The notes under the pieces were generated by a model that was given only the letters and a program-made list of their open reading frames with translations, ran no database searches and had not been told where the DNA came from. Of a DNA stretch of 64,000 bases, positions 9,122-17,910 are shown piece by piece. Source of the DNA: Anaerobaca sp035448545 (GTDB lineage: Bacteria > Planctomycetota > Phycisphaerae > Sedimentisphaerales > Anaerobacaceae). Positions within the stretch are counted from its first letter, which is position 1; every line of letters starts with the position of its first letter. Both the position numbers and the translations under genes were made by a program. The stretch is taken from the NCBI GenBank assembly GCA_035448545.1, contig DAOTJE010000016.1, positions 1-64,000 on the forward strand, read 5' to 3'.

Positions 9122-9371
9122 GCAATCAGTTCGGCCAATATCTGGGACGATTTCGAAGCAGATTTGCGCGTGGCCAAGGCAGTGCGAGGATGTCATTATC
9201 CACAAGATGGTGGCCAGCAGGCCCATCGATCTGGAAGACGTGCGACACATGATAGCCAGGAACAGGGATAAACTCGACCTGTCCTATCTCAGACACTGGC
9301 TCGCCGCGTTCGGAAGCTTGCCCGAACAGACCACCGTCCTGGCCGATTTTGAGAAGCTGCTGGAGCAGTGA
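9118..9371 (+). pseudogene. Remnant of a nucleotidyltransferase-fold protein
   Basis: The segment encoded at 9186-9371 (EDVIIHKMVASRP, DLEDVRHMI, then a helical tail ending EKLLEQ) looks like the C-terminus of the DUF6036/AbiEii-like nucleotidyltransferase group, where a conserved E-D-hydrophobic-H-K-x-x-x-x-R-P-x-D-x-x-D occurs. The natural start (GTG 9118, overlapping the previous stop) is in a different frame, and the catalytic N-terminal domain is absent, so an internal deletion with frame loss is likely. Family assignment is from motif memory and should be treated as moderate. Confidence 0.55.
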
Positions 9372-9434
9372 CACGGTTGAGTCGGGGGCTTTTCCACCGA
9401 TTCTTGATTTCACAGTCGCATTGATGAGGTCAGC

Positions 9435-10637
9435 ATGAACAACAATAGTGTTACAGCGCCGAAGGGGTTTGTGGCGGCGGGGGTCAAGTGCGGGATCAAG
9501 GTTTCGGGCAAGCCGGACCTGGCGCTGCTGGTCTGCCCGACGGGAGCGGCGGCCGCGGCGGTGTTTACGACGAACAAGATCACCTCGGCAGCGGTCGAGG
9601 TCTCCCGCGAGCACGCCCGCAGCGCGAGGATCTACGCGGTCGTGGTCAACTCCGGCTGCGCCAACGCGTGCACCGGCAAGCTCGGCCTGGCCAACGCCCG
9701 CAGGATGTGCGAGCTGACCGCCGCGCATCTGGAGATCCGGCCGGATCAGGTGCTCGTCGCCTCGACGGGCGTGATCGGCCACCAGTTGCCCATGGAGAAG
9801 GTGACGAACGGGATCAGCCGCGCCGCTGCGGCCCTGTCGGACGCGCCAAGAGCGGGTCTGGCCTTTGCCCACGCGATCATGACCACGGACACGAGATGCA
9901 AACAGGCGTTCCGCCAGATCATGCTGTCAAGCAAGCAGGTGCGAATCGCCGGAACGGTCAAAGGCGCGGGGATGATCGGGCCCAACATGGCGACCACCCT
10001 GCTGTTTGTCACAACCGACGTCGCCATCAGCAAGCCGCTGCTGAACAGGGCCTTCACGGAAGCCGTCGGCAGTTCACTGAACCGGCTCACCGTGGACGGC
10101 CATCAGAGCACCAACGACACCGGGGTCCTTCTCGCCTCGGGCCGGGCGGGCAACCCGCGAATCGCGAATCGCTCGCGCGACTACGAACGATTCTCTGCCG
10201 CCCTGACCGATCTGTGCACCGACCTGGTCCGCCAGATGGCCCTCGACGCAGAGGGGGCCACGCGGATGTTCAAGGTGGTCATCAAGGGCGCTGCGACACA
10301 GGCGGACGCGGTGAAGGCCGCCCGTGCGATCGCCGATTACCCCCTCTTCAAGTGCGCCGTCCACGGCGGAGACCCGAACTGGGGACGCATCATCTGCGCC
10401 GTCGGCTCCTCGGGCGTCGCGCTCAACCCCCAGCGGCTCTCCTGCAAGCTGAACGATCTCTATGTGTTCCGCAATGGGACCCCGACCGACTTCGACGTCA
10501 GGAAGGCGGCTCGGATCATCTCGCAGCGAGAGCACACGATCACCGTGGACCTCGGTGTCGGACGGGCCGGCGACTTCTACTACGGCTGCGACCTCAGCGC
10601 CGAATACGTGCACATCAACGCCGACTACCACACGTAG
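9435..10637 (+). CDS. argJ: Glutamate N-acetyltransferase / amino-acid N-acetyltransferase
   Basis: Transfers acetyl from N-acetylornithine to glutamate (cyclic arginine pathway) and may also use acetyl-CoA. 400 residues. The precursor self-cleaves before the nucleophilic Thr in the GPNMATTL motif (Thr187), giving alpha and beta chains. Other family signatures are VNSGCANACTG, STGVIG, VDGHQSTNDT and HGGDPNWGRI. The ATG at 9435 follows GATGAGGT. Whether it is mono- or bifunctional cannot be decided from sequence. Confidence 0.95.
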   Translation: MNNNSVTAPKGFVAAGVKCGIKVSGKPDLALLVCPTGAAAAAVFTTNKITSAAVEVSREHARSARIYAVVVNSGCANACTGKLGLANARRMCELTAAHLEIRPDQVLVASTGVIGHQLPMEKVTNGISRAAAALSDAPRAGLAFAHAIMTTDTRCKQAFRQIMLSSKQVRIAGTVKGAGMIGPNMATTLLFVTTDVAISKPLLNRAFTEAVGSSLNRLTVDGHQSTNDTGVLLASGRAGNPRIANRSRDYERFSAALTDLCTDLVRQMALDAEGATRMFKVVIKGAATQADAVKAARAIADYPLFKCAVHGGDPNWGRIICAVGSSGVALNPQRLSCKLNDLYVFRNGTPTDFDVRKAARIISQREHTITVDLGVGRAGDFYYGCDLSAEYVHINADYHT

Positions 10638-10766
10638 GTGTGAAGCGGCGCAAAGGCACGGGCCTTCGGCGATGGACACTTGGAGAAAAGGCGACCTCAT
10701 CGGGAGCCAATCTGCGCCGGCAGGCTCCGAACGGCGCGATTTCTGCCGTCCCCGGCCTAAAAAGAG

Positions 10767-10794
10767 TTGAAATGCAGTTGCCTTTCTGTACACT
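10767..10794 (+). promoter_or_regulatory. Sigma70-like promoter of the membrane pyrophosphatase
   Basis: TTGAAA at 10767 and TACACT at 10789 with a 16-bp spacer. Predicted start near 10801, about 55 bases before the GTG start codon. Confidence 0.6.
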
Positions 10795-10854
10795 GTCTGG
10801 GATTTTGTGCCGGTCGTATGCGCCAAACCAAGTCTAATCGAAAGGAGCTTAGAA

Positions 10855-13299
10855 GTGAGTGCGCTGAAGAGAATTGTGGGGTTGTCGGTGCCGGTCCTGG
10901 CCCTCAGTGCGGCGGCCAGCGCCGCGGAGAGCGCCGGGGGGCCCATCAATGCCGAGACGGCATCAGGTACAACGCTGTTCTGGTGGGTTGCTCCCATCTC
11001 CGCGCTGTGCGCTCTGGGGTTTGCCCTCTACTTCTACAAGAAGATGATGGGGGCTCCCGCAGGCACGGAAAAGATGATCGAGATCGCCCAGTACGTGCGT
11101 GAGGGCGCCTACGCCTACCTCCGCCGTCAGTACGGCGTGGTCGCTATTGTCTTCGTCGTGCTTGTGGCGCTCTTCGCCTTCCTGGCGTACAAGGGGATCC
11201 AGAACCCGTTCGTCCCCGTGGCCTTCCTCACCGGCGGCTTCTTCAGCGGCCTCTGCGGATTCCTGGGGATGAAGACGGCCACGGCCGCTTCCTCGCGTAC
11301 CGCCCAGGGCGCCAGCAAGAGCCTCAACAGCGGTTTGCAGGTGGCCTTCCGGTCCGGTGCCGTCATGGGCCTGGTCGTGGTGGGCTTCGGTCTGCTCGAC
11401 ATCTCGCTGTGGTATCTGATCCTCGACAAGCTCGTCTACACGCCCGAACATATGAAGAACGGCCTGACACTGTTCGGGCTGACCCTCGTTCACCCGGGCA
11501 TGGACCCGCAGCGGATGCTCGTCGAAATTACGACGACAATGATCACCTTCGGTATGGGCGCCTCAACGCAAGCCCTCTTCGCCCGCGTCGGCGGTGGCAT
11601 CTACACCAAGTCCGCGGACGTCGGCGCTGATCTGGTCGGCAAGGTCGAAGCCGGCATCCCGGAAGATGATCCGCGCAACCCGGCCACCATCGCCGACAAC
11701 GTCGGTGATAACGTCGGTGACGTCGCCGGCATGGGCGCTGACCTGTATGAGAGCTACTGTGGCTCGATCCTGGCAACCGCCGCCCTCGGCGCCGCCCTGC
11801 CCCTGTCGGCGGTTCAGGCCAGTGGCATGGACCCGCTGAAAGCCGTCCTGGCCCCCATGATCGTCGCAGGCATCGGCATTCTGCTGTCGATCGTCGGCGT
11901 GTTCATGGTCCGCTGCAAGGAGGACGCCAGCCAGAAGAATCTGCTCCGCGCCCTGCTGCTCGGAACGCTCGGCAGCTCGGTCCTGATTCTGATCGTGCTG
12001 GCCGGTCTGGCGATGACGGACTGGATCAGTTGGGGTATCTTCGGCTCCGTGGTCTCGGGTCTGATCGCCGGCGTGCTGATCGGGCAGTTCACCGAGTACT
12101 ACACGTCCGACGAGTACAAGCCCACCAAGGGTATCGCTGACCAGGCCCGGATGGGCCCGGCGACCACCATCATCGACGGCTTCGCCAACGGCATGTACTC
12201 GGCGGGTCTGCCGGTCGTGACGATCGTGATCGGCATCCTCTGTGCCTACGGCTTCGCCGGCGGCTTCTCGAACGTGGCGATGGGCCTGTACGGCATCGGC
12301 TTCGCCGCCGTCGGCATGCTCTCGACACTCGGTATCACTCTGGCCACGGACGCTTACGGACCGATCGCCGACAACGCCGGAGGCAACGCGGAAATGGCCG
12401 GCCTCGATCCGGAAGTCCGCAAACGGACCGACGCGCTGGACGCACTGGGCAATACCACCGCGGCGACCGGAAAGGGTTTCGCCATCGGCTCGGCCGCTCT
12501 GACCGCCATGGCCCTGCTGGCCGCCTACCTCGAAGAGGTCCGCATCTGGATCGGCCGCCTCGCCCAGGAGGGCGCCGACGGCATCTACCGTGTCGGCTCC
12601 ATGGCCTTTGCGGCCACGGACGGTGTGGCCGGGGCCATCAACGCCAAGACCGCGACAATGGCCGACTTCGTCAATGCCTACGATCTGACGATCATGAATC
12701 CCAAGCTGATCGGCGGCCTGTTTATCGGTGGCATGATGGCCTTCGTGTTCTGCGCGATGACCATGAAGGCCGTCGGACGTGCCGCCGGTGCCATGGTCGA
12801 GGAAGTCCGCCGGCAGTTCAAGGAGATCCCGGGTATCATGGAAGGCAAGGGCAAGCCGGACTACGCCCGCTGCGTCTCGATCTCCACCAAAGGCGCCCAG
12901 CGGGAGATGATTCTGCCCTCGTTGCTGGCGATCGTTGTGCCGGTGGTAACCGGTCTGCTCATGGGCGTCTCGGGCGTCATGGGCCTGCTGGCCGGTGGCC
13001 TGACGACCGGGTTCGTGCTGGCCATCACGCTCAACAACGCCGGCGGTGCATGGGACAACGCCAAGAAGTACATTGAGAAGGGCGCTCATGGCGGCAAGAG
13101 ACTTCCCGACGGGACGAAGAACCCGGTGCACGGCGCCGCAGTCATCGGCGACACGGTAGGCGATCCGTTCAAGGACACCTCCGGGCCGAGTCTGAACATC
13201 CTGATCAAACTGATGACCATGGTCAGCGTGGTGTTCTCCGGCGTGATCGTCAAGTTCGCACCGGCAGTCAGTCAATGGCTGCACCTGGGCAGTCAGTAA
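10855..13299 (+). CDS. hppA: Membrane-bound ion-translocating pyrophosphatase, K+-dependent type
   Basis: Integral membrane pump coupling pyrophosphate hydrolysis to export of H+ or Na+. 814 residues with about 16 hydrophobic segments. The pyrophosphate-binding acidic motif is GADLVGKVEAGIPEDDPRN followed by DNVGDNVGD; other acidic motifs are DAYGPIADNAGG and GDTVGDPFKDT. The GNTTAATGKG motif has Ala where K+-independent enzymes have Lys, so it is predicted K+-dependent; H+ versus Na+ specificity I cannot decide. GTG at 10855 has AAAGGAG 7 bases upstream; an ATG further upstream (10807) gives an atypical N-terminus. The first 20 residues could be a cleaved signal. Single-gene unit with its own promoter and terminator. 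Confidence 0.95.
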   Translation: MSALKRIVGLSVPVLALSAAASAAESAGGPINAETASGTTLFWWVAPISALCALGFALYFYKKMMGAPAGTEKMIEIAQYVREGAYAYLRRQYGVVAIVFVVLVALFAFLAYKGIQNPFVPVAFLTGGFFSGLCGFLGMKTATAASSRTAQGASKSLNSGLQVAFRSGAVMGLVVVGFGLLDISLWYLILDKLVYTPEHMKNGLTLFGLTLVHPGMDPQRMLVEITTTMITFGMGASTQALFARVGGGIYTKSADVGADLVGKVEAGIPEDDPRNPATIADNVGDNVGDVAGMGADLYESYCGSILATAALGAALPLSAVQASGMDPLKAVLAPMIVAGIGILLSIVGVFMVRCKEDASQKNLLRALLLGTLGSSVLILIVLAGLAMTDWISWGIFGSVVSGLIAGVLIGQFTEYYTSDEYKPTKGIADQARMGPATTIIDGFANGMYSAGLPVVTIVIGILCAYGFAGGFSNVAMGLYGIGFAAVGMLSTLGITLATDAYGPIADNAGGNAEMAGLDPEVRKRTDALDALGNTTAATGKGFAIGSAALTAMALLAAYLEEVRIWIGRLAQEGADGIYRVGSMAFAATDGVAGAINAKTATMADFVNAYDLTIMNPKLIGGLFIGGMMAFVFCAMTMKAVGRAAGAMVEEVRRQFKEIPGIMEGKGKPDYARCVSISTKGAQREMILPSLLAIVVPVVTGLLMGVSGVMGLLAGGLTTGFVLAITLNNAGGAWDNAKKYIEKGAHGGKRLPDGTKNPVHGAAVIGDTVGDPFKDTSGPSLNILIKLMTMVSVVFSGVIVKFAPAVSQWLHLGSQ

Positions 13300-13373
13300 G
13301 CTATCGCCCCTCGCGCCGGGCCACACGATGGACGCGACGTGGTTGACGCCGCGAGGGATTCAAAGTAAGCTGC

Positions 13374-13406
13374 AAGGGTGGCCGAAACGGCCACCCTTTT
13401 TGTTTT
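13374..13406 (+). terminator. Rho-independent terminator of hppA
   Basis: Perfect 11-bp stem (AAGGGTGGCCG with CGGCCACCCTT), AAA loop, then TTTGTTTT. It ends just before the rsfS RBS. Confidence 0.9.
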
Positions 13407-13426
13407 ATGACCGGGAGTTGTGAGGA

Positions 13427-13783
13427 TTGAAGAAACGAAAAGACAGTGACGCCAGGGACTTTGCACTGGCGGTGGCCCGACTGGCCGACGCCAACCATTG
13501 CACCGATATCACGGTCCTGGACCTGCGGGGCATTTCTCCGGCGACGGACTACTTCGTGATCGCCACCGGGACCAGCGACCGGCAGATGCGCACGGTGGCC
13601 GACGAGATCTCCGACGCCGGACGCGACCTGGGTTTTACGCGCTTCGGCCGGGCCGGATACGAACAGGGCCGCTGGATCCTGCTCGATTTCATCAACGTCG
13701 TCGTCCACCTGTTCGACAACGAGTACCGGGATTACTACGACCTCGAACTGCTCTGGGGCGACGCTGAAAGAATTGATTATTGA
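13427..13783 (+). CDS. rsfS: Ribosome silencing factor RsfS/Iojap
   Basis: Binds L14 on the 50S subunit and blocks subunit joining when nutrients are low. 118 residues. Family hallmarks are DITVLDLRGISPATDYFVIATG, the RQM helix, GRAGYEQGRWILLDF, and VVHLF followed by a tyrosine-rich YRDYYDLE segment. The start is TTG (13427) with GGGAG 9 bases upstream; no ATG fits. It lies 20 bases before argS in a translation-related operon rsfS-argS-yjbQ. Confidence 0.95.
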   Translation: MKKRKDSDARDFALAVARLADANHCTDITVLDLRGISPATDYFVIATGTSDRQMRTVADEISDAGRDLGFTRFGRAGYEQGRWILLDFINVVVHLFDNEYRDYYDLELLWGDAERIDY

Positions 13784-13803
13784 CGATTGAAGACTAACAG
13801 TCC

Positions 13804-15804
13804 ATGAAGACGGTCGTTGAGTTGCTCGAAGAACGCATCGGTGCGGCGATGGCCGCCGCGGCCGGAACCGACGACTGCGCCGCGATCGTACGCCCTACCG
13901 CCGACGCGAGGTTTGGAGACTACCAGGCCAATGGAATCATGGCACTGGCCAAGCGACTCAAGACCAATCCGCGAAAACTGGCCGAGCAGGTGGTCGAGCG
14001 GCTCGACGTCTCCGACCTCTGCGAACCGCCCGAGATCGCCGGACCGGGCTTCATCAACCTGAGATTGAAGCCCGATTGCGTCGCGCAGCAACTGCTCCGC
14101 ATCAATGCCGACGACTCCGACCGCCTCGGCATTGAGCCGACCACCAAGCCACAGAAGACCGTCGTCGACTTCTCCAGTCCCAACATCGCCAAGGAGATGC
14201 ACGTCGGACACCTGCGCAGCACGATCCTCGGAGACGCCGTCTGCCGCATCCTCGAATTCCTCGGCCACCCCGTCATCCGCCAGAACCACATCGGCGACTG
14301 GGGCACCCAGTTCGGCCGCGTCATCCTCGGCCTGTGGCACATGTGCATGGCCGAGAAGCACGGCGAGCCGCTTTACTATCGAACCGAACTCGACGAACTC
14401 CGACGCCTCCAGGAATCAGGCAAGGATTTGAAGGAGTTCTGCACGCAGATACGGGACCGCCACGAAGGCGACTGGAGCGACGACCCTACCGGCGAGCAAC
14501 GTTTCGCACCGTTTCTGGCGCGGCTCGGTGAGCGCGATGTCGAAGGGTTGTGGGAGCAGTTCCTGTGCGTTTACCAGTACGTCAACGCACTCGAGGATGC
14601 TCTTGCGGGGATGGGCTTGACCATCCGCACGATCAATCGGGGGCAGGAAGAGGCGATCCCCTATGAGTCCTTGTCCCGGCGGATCACCGTCATGCTGCAG
14701 CGTCAGGACCGCCAGGAGCTTGACGCCTGGCAGTTCATTCGCAAGCTCACGTTGGAGCACTGCGGCGGTATCTACGAGAAGCTGGGCGTCCAACTGACCG
14801 ACGCCGACGTTCGCGGCGAGAGTTTCTACAATGACAAGCTGCCGGCGGTGGTGAGTGATCTGCAAGCGTCCGGCCTGGCGGTTGAATCGGACGGTGCGGC
14901 GTGTGTCTTCCCGCCGGGGTTCAAGAACAAGGAGGGCCAGCCCCTGCCCTTCATCATCCGCAAGTCCGACGGCGCCTTCCTCTATGCGACGACGGACCTG
15001 GCGGCGCTGCGATACCGAGTCAACGAGTTGAAGGCCGACCGGATCGTGTATGTGACCGATGCCCGACAGATTCAGCACTTTCAGATGCTCTTTGCCGTGG
15101 CCGGGATGGCCGGCTGGGACCGGCGGGACGGCAAGAAGGTCGAACTGGTGCACGTCACGTTCGGCAGCGTCCTGGGCGAGGACGGCCGGCCGCTCAAGAC
15201 ACGTTCCGGCGAGAACGTGAAACTCAAGGAACTGCTCGACGAGGCCGTCGAGCGGGCCAAAGCGGTCGTCGAGGAGAAGAACCCCGATCTGCCGCCCGAG
15301 AAAAAGGCCCAAGTGGCCACGGCCGTCGGGATCGGCGCCGTCAAGTACGCCGACTACGCAAATAATCGCACGAGCGACTACGTTTTCAGCTTTGACAAGA
15401 TGCTGGCGATGGACGGCAACACCGCACCGTACATGCAGTATGCCTACGCCCGCATCAAGTCTATCGAGCGCAAGGCCGAGAGCAAGGGTGTCGACATCCA
15501 GCAAGAACGGCACGGGATTCGCTCGCTCGACTTGAGCGAGCCGAGCGAACTGGACCTGGGCAAGCACTTGGCTCGCTACGGGGAAGCGATCGCATCAGCC
15601 GCAGCCGACTATCGACCCAACTACCTGACCGCCTATTTGTACGAGTTGGCACAAAAATTCAGTGCCTTCTACACAACCTGCCCGGTGCTCGATGCAGTGC
15701 CTGAGAAGCGACCGACCAGACTGCTGCTGTGCGATCTGACCGCCCGGACGATTCGTCATGGTCTCTGCGACCTGCTGGGCATCGCGGTCGTCGACCAGAT
15801 GTGA
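13804..15804 (+). CDS. argS: Arginyl-tRNA synthetase
   Basis: Class I synthetase charging tRNA-Arg. 666 residues, longer than E. coli ArgS (577). It has the N-terminal Add-1 domain (residues 1-100), the HIGH-box variant HVGHLRST after the SSPNIAKEM segment, the catalytic Rossmann core, and a DALR-type C-terminal helical domain. No KMSKS Lys motif is evident; the loop reads PLKTRSGE, normal for many ArgS. Preceded by rsfS and followed 9 bases later by yjbQ. Confidence 0.96.
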   Translation: MKTVVELLEERIGAAMAAAAGTDDCAAIVRPTADARFGDYQANGIMALAKRLKTNPRKLAEQVVERLDVSDLCEPPEIAGPGFINLRLKPDCVAQQLLRINADDSDRLGIEPTTKPQKTVVDFSSPNIAKEMHVGHLRSTILGDAVCRILEFLGHPVIRQNHIGDWGTQFGRVILGLWHMCMAEKHGEPLYYRTELDELRRLQESGKDLKEFCTQIRDRHEGDWSDDPTGEQRFAPFLARLGERDVEGLWEQFLCVYQYVNALEDALAGMGLTIRTINRGQEEAIPYESLSRRITVMLQRQDRQELDAWQFIRKLTLEHCGGIYEKLGVQLTDADVRGESFYNDKLPAVVSDLQASGLAVESDGAACVFPPGFKNKEGQPLPFIIRKSDGAFLYATTDLAALRYRVNELKADRIVYVTDARQIQHFQMLFAVAGMAGWDRRDGKKVELVHVTFGSVLGEDGRPLKTRSGENVKLKELLDEAVERAKAVVEEKNPDLPPEKKAQVATAVGIGAVKYADYANNRTSDYVFSFDKMLAMDGNTAPYMQYAYARIKSIERKAESKGVDIQQERHGIRSLDLSEPSELDLGKHLARYGEAIASAAADYRPNYLTAYLYELAQKFSAFYTTCPVLDAVPEKRPTRLLLCDLTARTIRHGLCDLLGIAVVDQM

Positions 15805-15813
15805 GGGAGCACC

Positions 15814-16224
15814 ATGAAAGTGGTACAGAGGGACTTCTGCGTCAGCACTCACCGCCGCAACGAAATGATCGACATTACCGCACAGGTCCAGTCGATTGTC
15901 CGCGACTCGGAGATTGCCAACGGCCAAGTCGTGGTCTTCTGCCCGCATACGACTGCTGCGATTACGATCAACGAGAACGCCGATCCGGCCGTACCACACG
16001 ATATCCTCCTGACACTCAAGGAGTTGCTGCCGCACGATCGGGCCGGCTATCGCCACAGCGAAGGCAACTCAGACGCCCATTGCGCCAGTTCCCTCGTCGG
16101 GGCCAGTGAGCTGTTGCTCCTGTACGACGGACGTTTGACGCTCGGAAGCTGGCAGGGAATCTTCTTCTGCGAATTCGACGGCCCGCGCAACAGAAAGGTC
16201 GTCGTGCAGGTCTGCGGGGAATGA
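15814..16224 (+). CDS. yjbQ: YjbQ/UPF0047 family protein
   Basis: 136 residues, complete family length. Conserved residues: HTTAAITINENAD, HSEGNSDAH and the C-terminal GSWQGIFFCEFDGPR block; the His and Asp residues form a metal/phosphate-like site. Family members have a weak thiamine-phosphate synthase activity, but the physiological role is not settled. Terminal gene of rsfS-argS-yjbQ. Confidence 0.93.
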   Translation: MKVVQRDFCVSTHRRNEMIDITAQVQSIVRDSEIANGQVVVFCPHTTAAITINENADPAVPHDILLTLKELLPHDRAGYRHSEGNSDAHCASSLVGASELLLLYDGRLTLGSWQGIFFCEFDGPRNRKVVVQVCGE

Positions 16225-16287
16225 TCCTCACGCCAGTGATGGAGGCGACACCCGGTAATCCTCTGGCCGCCAAGCCGTGGAACGCGC

Positions 16288-16393
16288 ATAAAAATGGCGA
16301 GGTGGTGGTTCCGGCTGGGGGGGAGACCGGTGGACCACGCTGCCTCGCCGAGGTTTATTAGCCTTGGCATATCGCCCAATTCTACCGCGTCAA
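16288..16393 (-). ncRNA. Candidate small RNA with a seven-C loop
   Basis: On the minus strand, downstream of a near-consensus promoter (16427-16400), a roughly 105-base transcript is predicted. Its 3' half is one stacked hairpin: GGCGAGG (16349-16343) with CCTCGCC (16302-16296), GTGGT (16338-16334) with ACCAC (16309-16305), and CCGG (16330-16327) with CCGG (16314-16311), closed by a 12-base loop TCTCCCCCCCAG. Five T follow the lower stem (16294-16290), as in an intrinsic terminator. A run of C in a terminator loop recalls actinobacterial 6C RNA and C-rich sRNAs that pair with Shine-Dalgarno sequences. No protein frame fits. Expression is inferred, not shown. Confidence 0.6.
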
Positions 16394-16399
16394 AGAGCG

Positions 16400-16427
16400 A
16401 GTATAACGCTTCCAACCGACCTGTCAA
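16400..16427 (-). promoter_or_regulatory. Near-consensus sigma70 promoter of the candidate sRNA
   Basis: Minus strand TTGACA (16427-16422), 16-bp spacer, TATACT (16405-16400). No protein gene lies downstream of it on that strand before the end of the convergent yjbQ, so it must serve an RNA or be fortuitous. Confidence 0.7.
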
Positions 16428-16991
16428 ACGATATCCGTGAAAAACCGAGCACGTACCAGGGTGATATAGCCACCCCATTTCACTCCATTGAACAAACTGA
16501 TTATACCTCGTTTAACACCGCGATGCAAGACAAAAAAGCCTGATTTTCGCATTTTCCTCCGCGGGCACCGGCGTTTCGGGGTCACGTTAAACCCCGCTGG
16601 AGCAATACGTTGCGAACCGCACCCTGTGAACGCCGGCCCCGGATGTGCGTCCATCACGCCGGGCTGGGAATCGAAACGACGTCGAAGCGGCCGGAACTCG
16701 ACGGCCGAATGCCGTCCGACGGTCCGGTCCGGGGTTTCCCCGATGGGGGACCCGTTCAACCCTCCACCAATATATACATAAACAATATCCAGTATTACTT
16801 TAATAGGCCCGCCGCCGCCTCGCCGGGCCGCGGGAGTACGGCGGACACCGGATCGGGCACCGCAAAACCTACCCCCATTTTTCCGCGAATGGCTTGTCGA
16901 ATACGCCCGAACTCCATAAACTAACAAGCCCAGTGGACAATGTGTTCTGAACGAAGATGATGATTCCTCCTTTCATCCGTACCTTCTACAG
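16428..16991. other. Intergenic, no gene seen
   Basis: About 560 bases of mixed composition: a GC-rich part around 16560-16760 with several short inverted repeats and an AT-rich patch at 16770-16800. Frames on both strands give no recognisable protein. It presumably contains the yggS promoter, which I cannot place with confidence. Confidence 0.5.
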
Positions 16992-17717
16992 ATGACCAAA
17001 CTCGCAGAACGAATTGAGCGCGTGAAAGAGACGATCTTGGCGGCGTGTGCACGGTCGCGCCGGGAGCCGCAGGAGGTCCGGCTGGTGATCGTGACCAAAT
17101 CGGTCGGGATCGAGGAGATCGAAGAAGTTGTCCGGCTCGGATACCATCATCTGGGCGAAAACCGCGTGCTGCAACTGAAGAAAGTGGCGGGCCAGATGGC
17201 CGAGTTCCTCCAACAGCATGCCGACGACGAGACCCTTCCGAAGACCATTCACTGGCACATGATCGGACACCTCCAGCGCAACAAGGTTCGACAGGTGCTG
17301 CCCACTACCTCCCTGATCCACTCGGTGGACACGCTGCGCCTGGCCGAAGAGATCAACGCTGCTGCGGCCCGGCTGGGCCTGCGTCCGCGGGTGCTTCTCC
17401 AGGTCAACACCTCCAACGAGCCGCAGAAGTACGGCGTGCCCGTCGGAGCCGCAACGCACCTGGCCGAGCAGATCGAGACCCTGCCCAACCTTCAGCTCAT
17501 CGGCCTGATGACCATGGCCCCGCTGACCCGCGACCGGGACGTGATCCGAACGTGCTTCGCGCGAGCCCATGAACTGTTCTGTGAGATGCGCGGAGAAAAG
17601 ATCGTCGGCCCGCAATTCACAGAGCTGAGCATGGGAATGAGCTCCGACTACGAGATCGCCGTCGAAGAGGGCGCGACGATCTTACGCATCGGCTCGGCGA
17701 TCTTCGCCGGTTCCTGA
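16992..17717 (+). CDS. yggS: YggS/PLPBP pyridoxal-phosphate homeostasis protein
   Basis: Single-domain PLP-binding protein (alanine-racemase-like barrel) that buffers PLP; no enzyme activity is established for the family. 241 residues. The PLP Lys lies in VIVTKSVG; GENRVLQL, HMIGHLQRNK, HSVDT, VNTSNEPQKYG, and the C-terminal LSMGMSSDYEIAVEEGAT...RIGSAIF are all family signatures. The usual length is about 230. Located alone between an untranslated region and a PP2C phosphatase gene. Confidence 0.95.
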   Translation: MTKLAERIERVKETILAACARSRREPQEVRLVIVTKSVGIEEIEEVVRLGYHHLGENRVLQLKKVAGQMAEFLQQHADDETLPKTIHWHMIGHLQRNKVRQVLPTTSLIHSVDTLRLAEEINAAAARLGLRPRVLLQVNTSNEPQKYGVPVGAATHLAEQIETLPNLQLIGLMTMAPLTRDRDVIRTCFARAHELFCEMRGEKIVGPQFTELSMGMSSDYEIAVEEGATILRIGSAIFAGS

Positions 17718-17910
17718 TGTGCCCGTGCGAGGGATACGGGAAGGTAATCCATCGAGGGCCGATCCCCACGAGCGGCCGGCCTTCCCACGGATCAAAAAAA
17801 ACGGGGAAATCCCCAAAGTCGCCCCCTGATCGTGACGACACTACGGTAGCGAATACAACCCGCATGGACGGGGTGTCGCGCGTTTCGCTGCACGACAGAA
17901 GGCGACCACT

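Noticed and set aside
11563..13326. 587-codon minus-strand frame
   Set aside because: Antisense to hppA; rich in His/Asp/Arg as expected for the shadow of a membrane protein.
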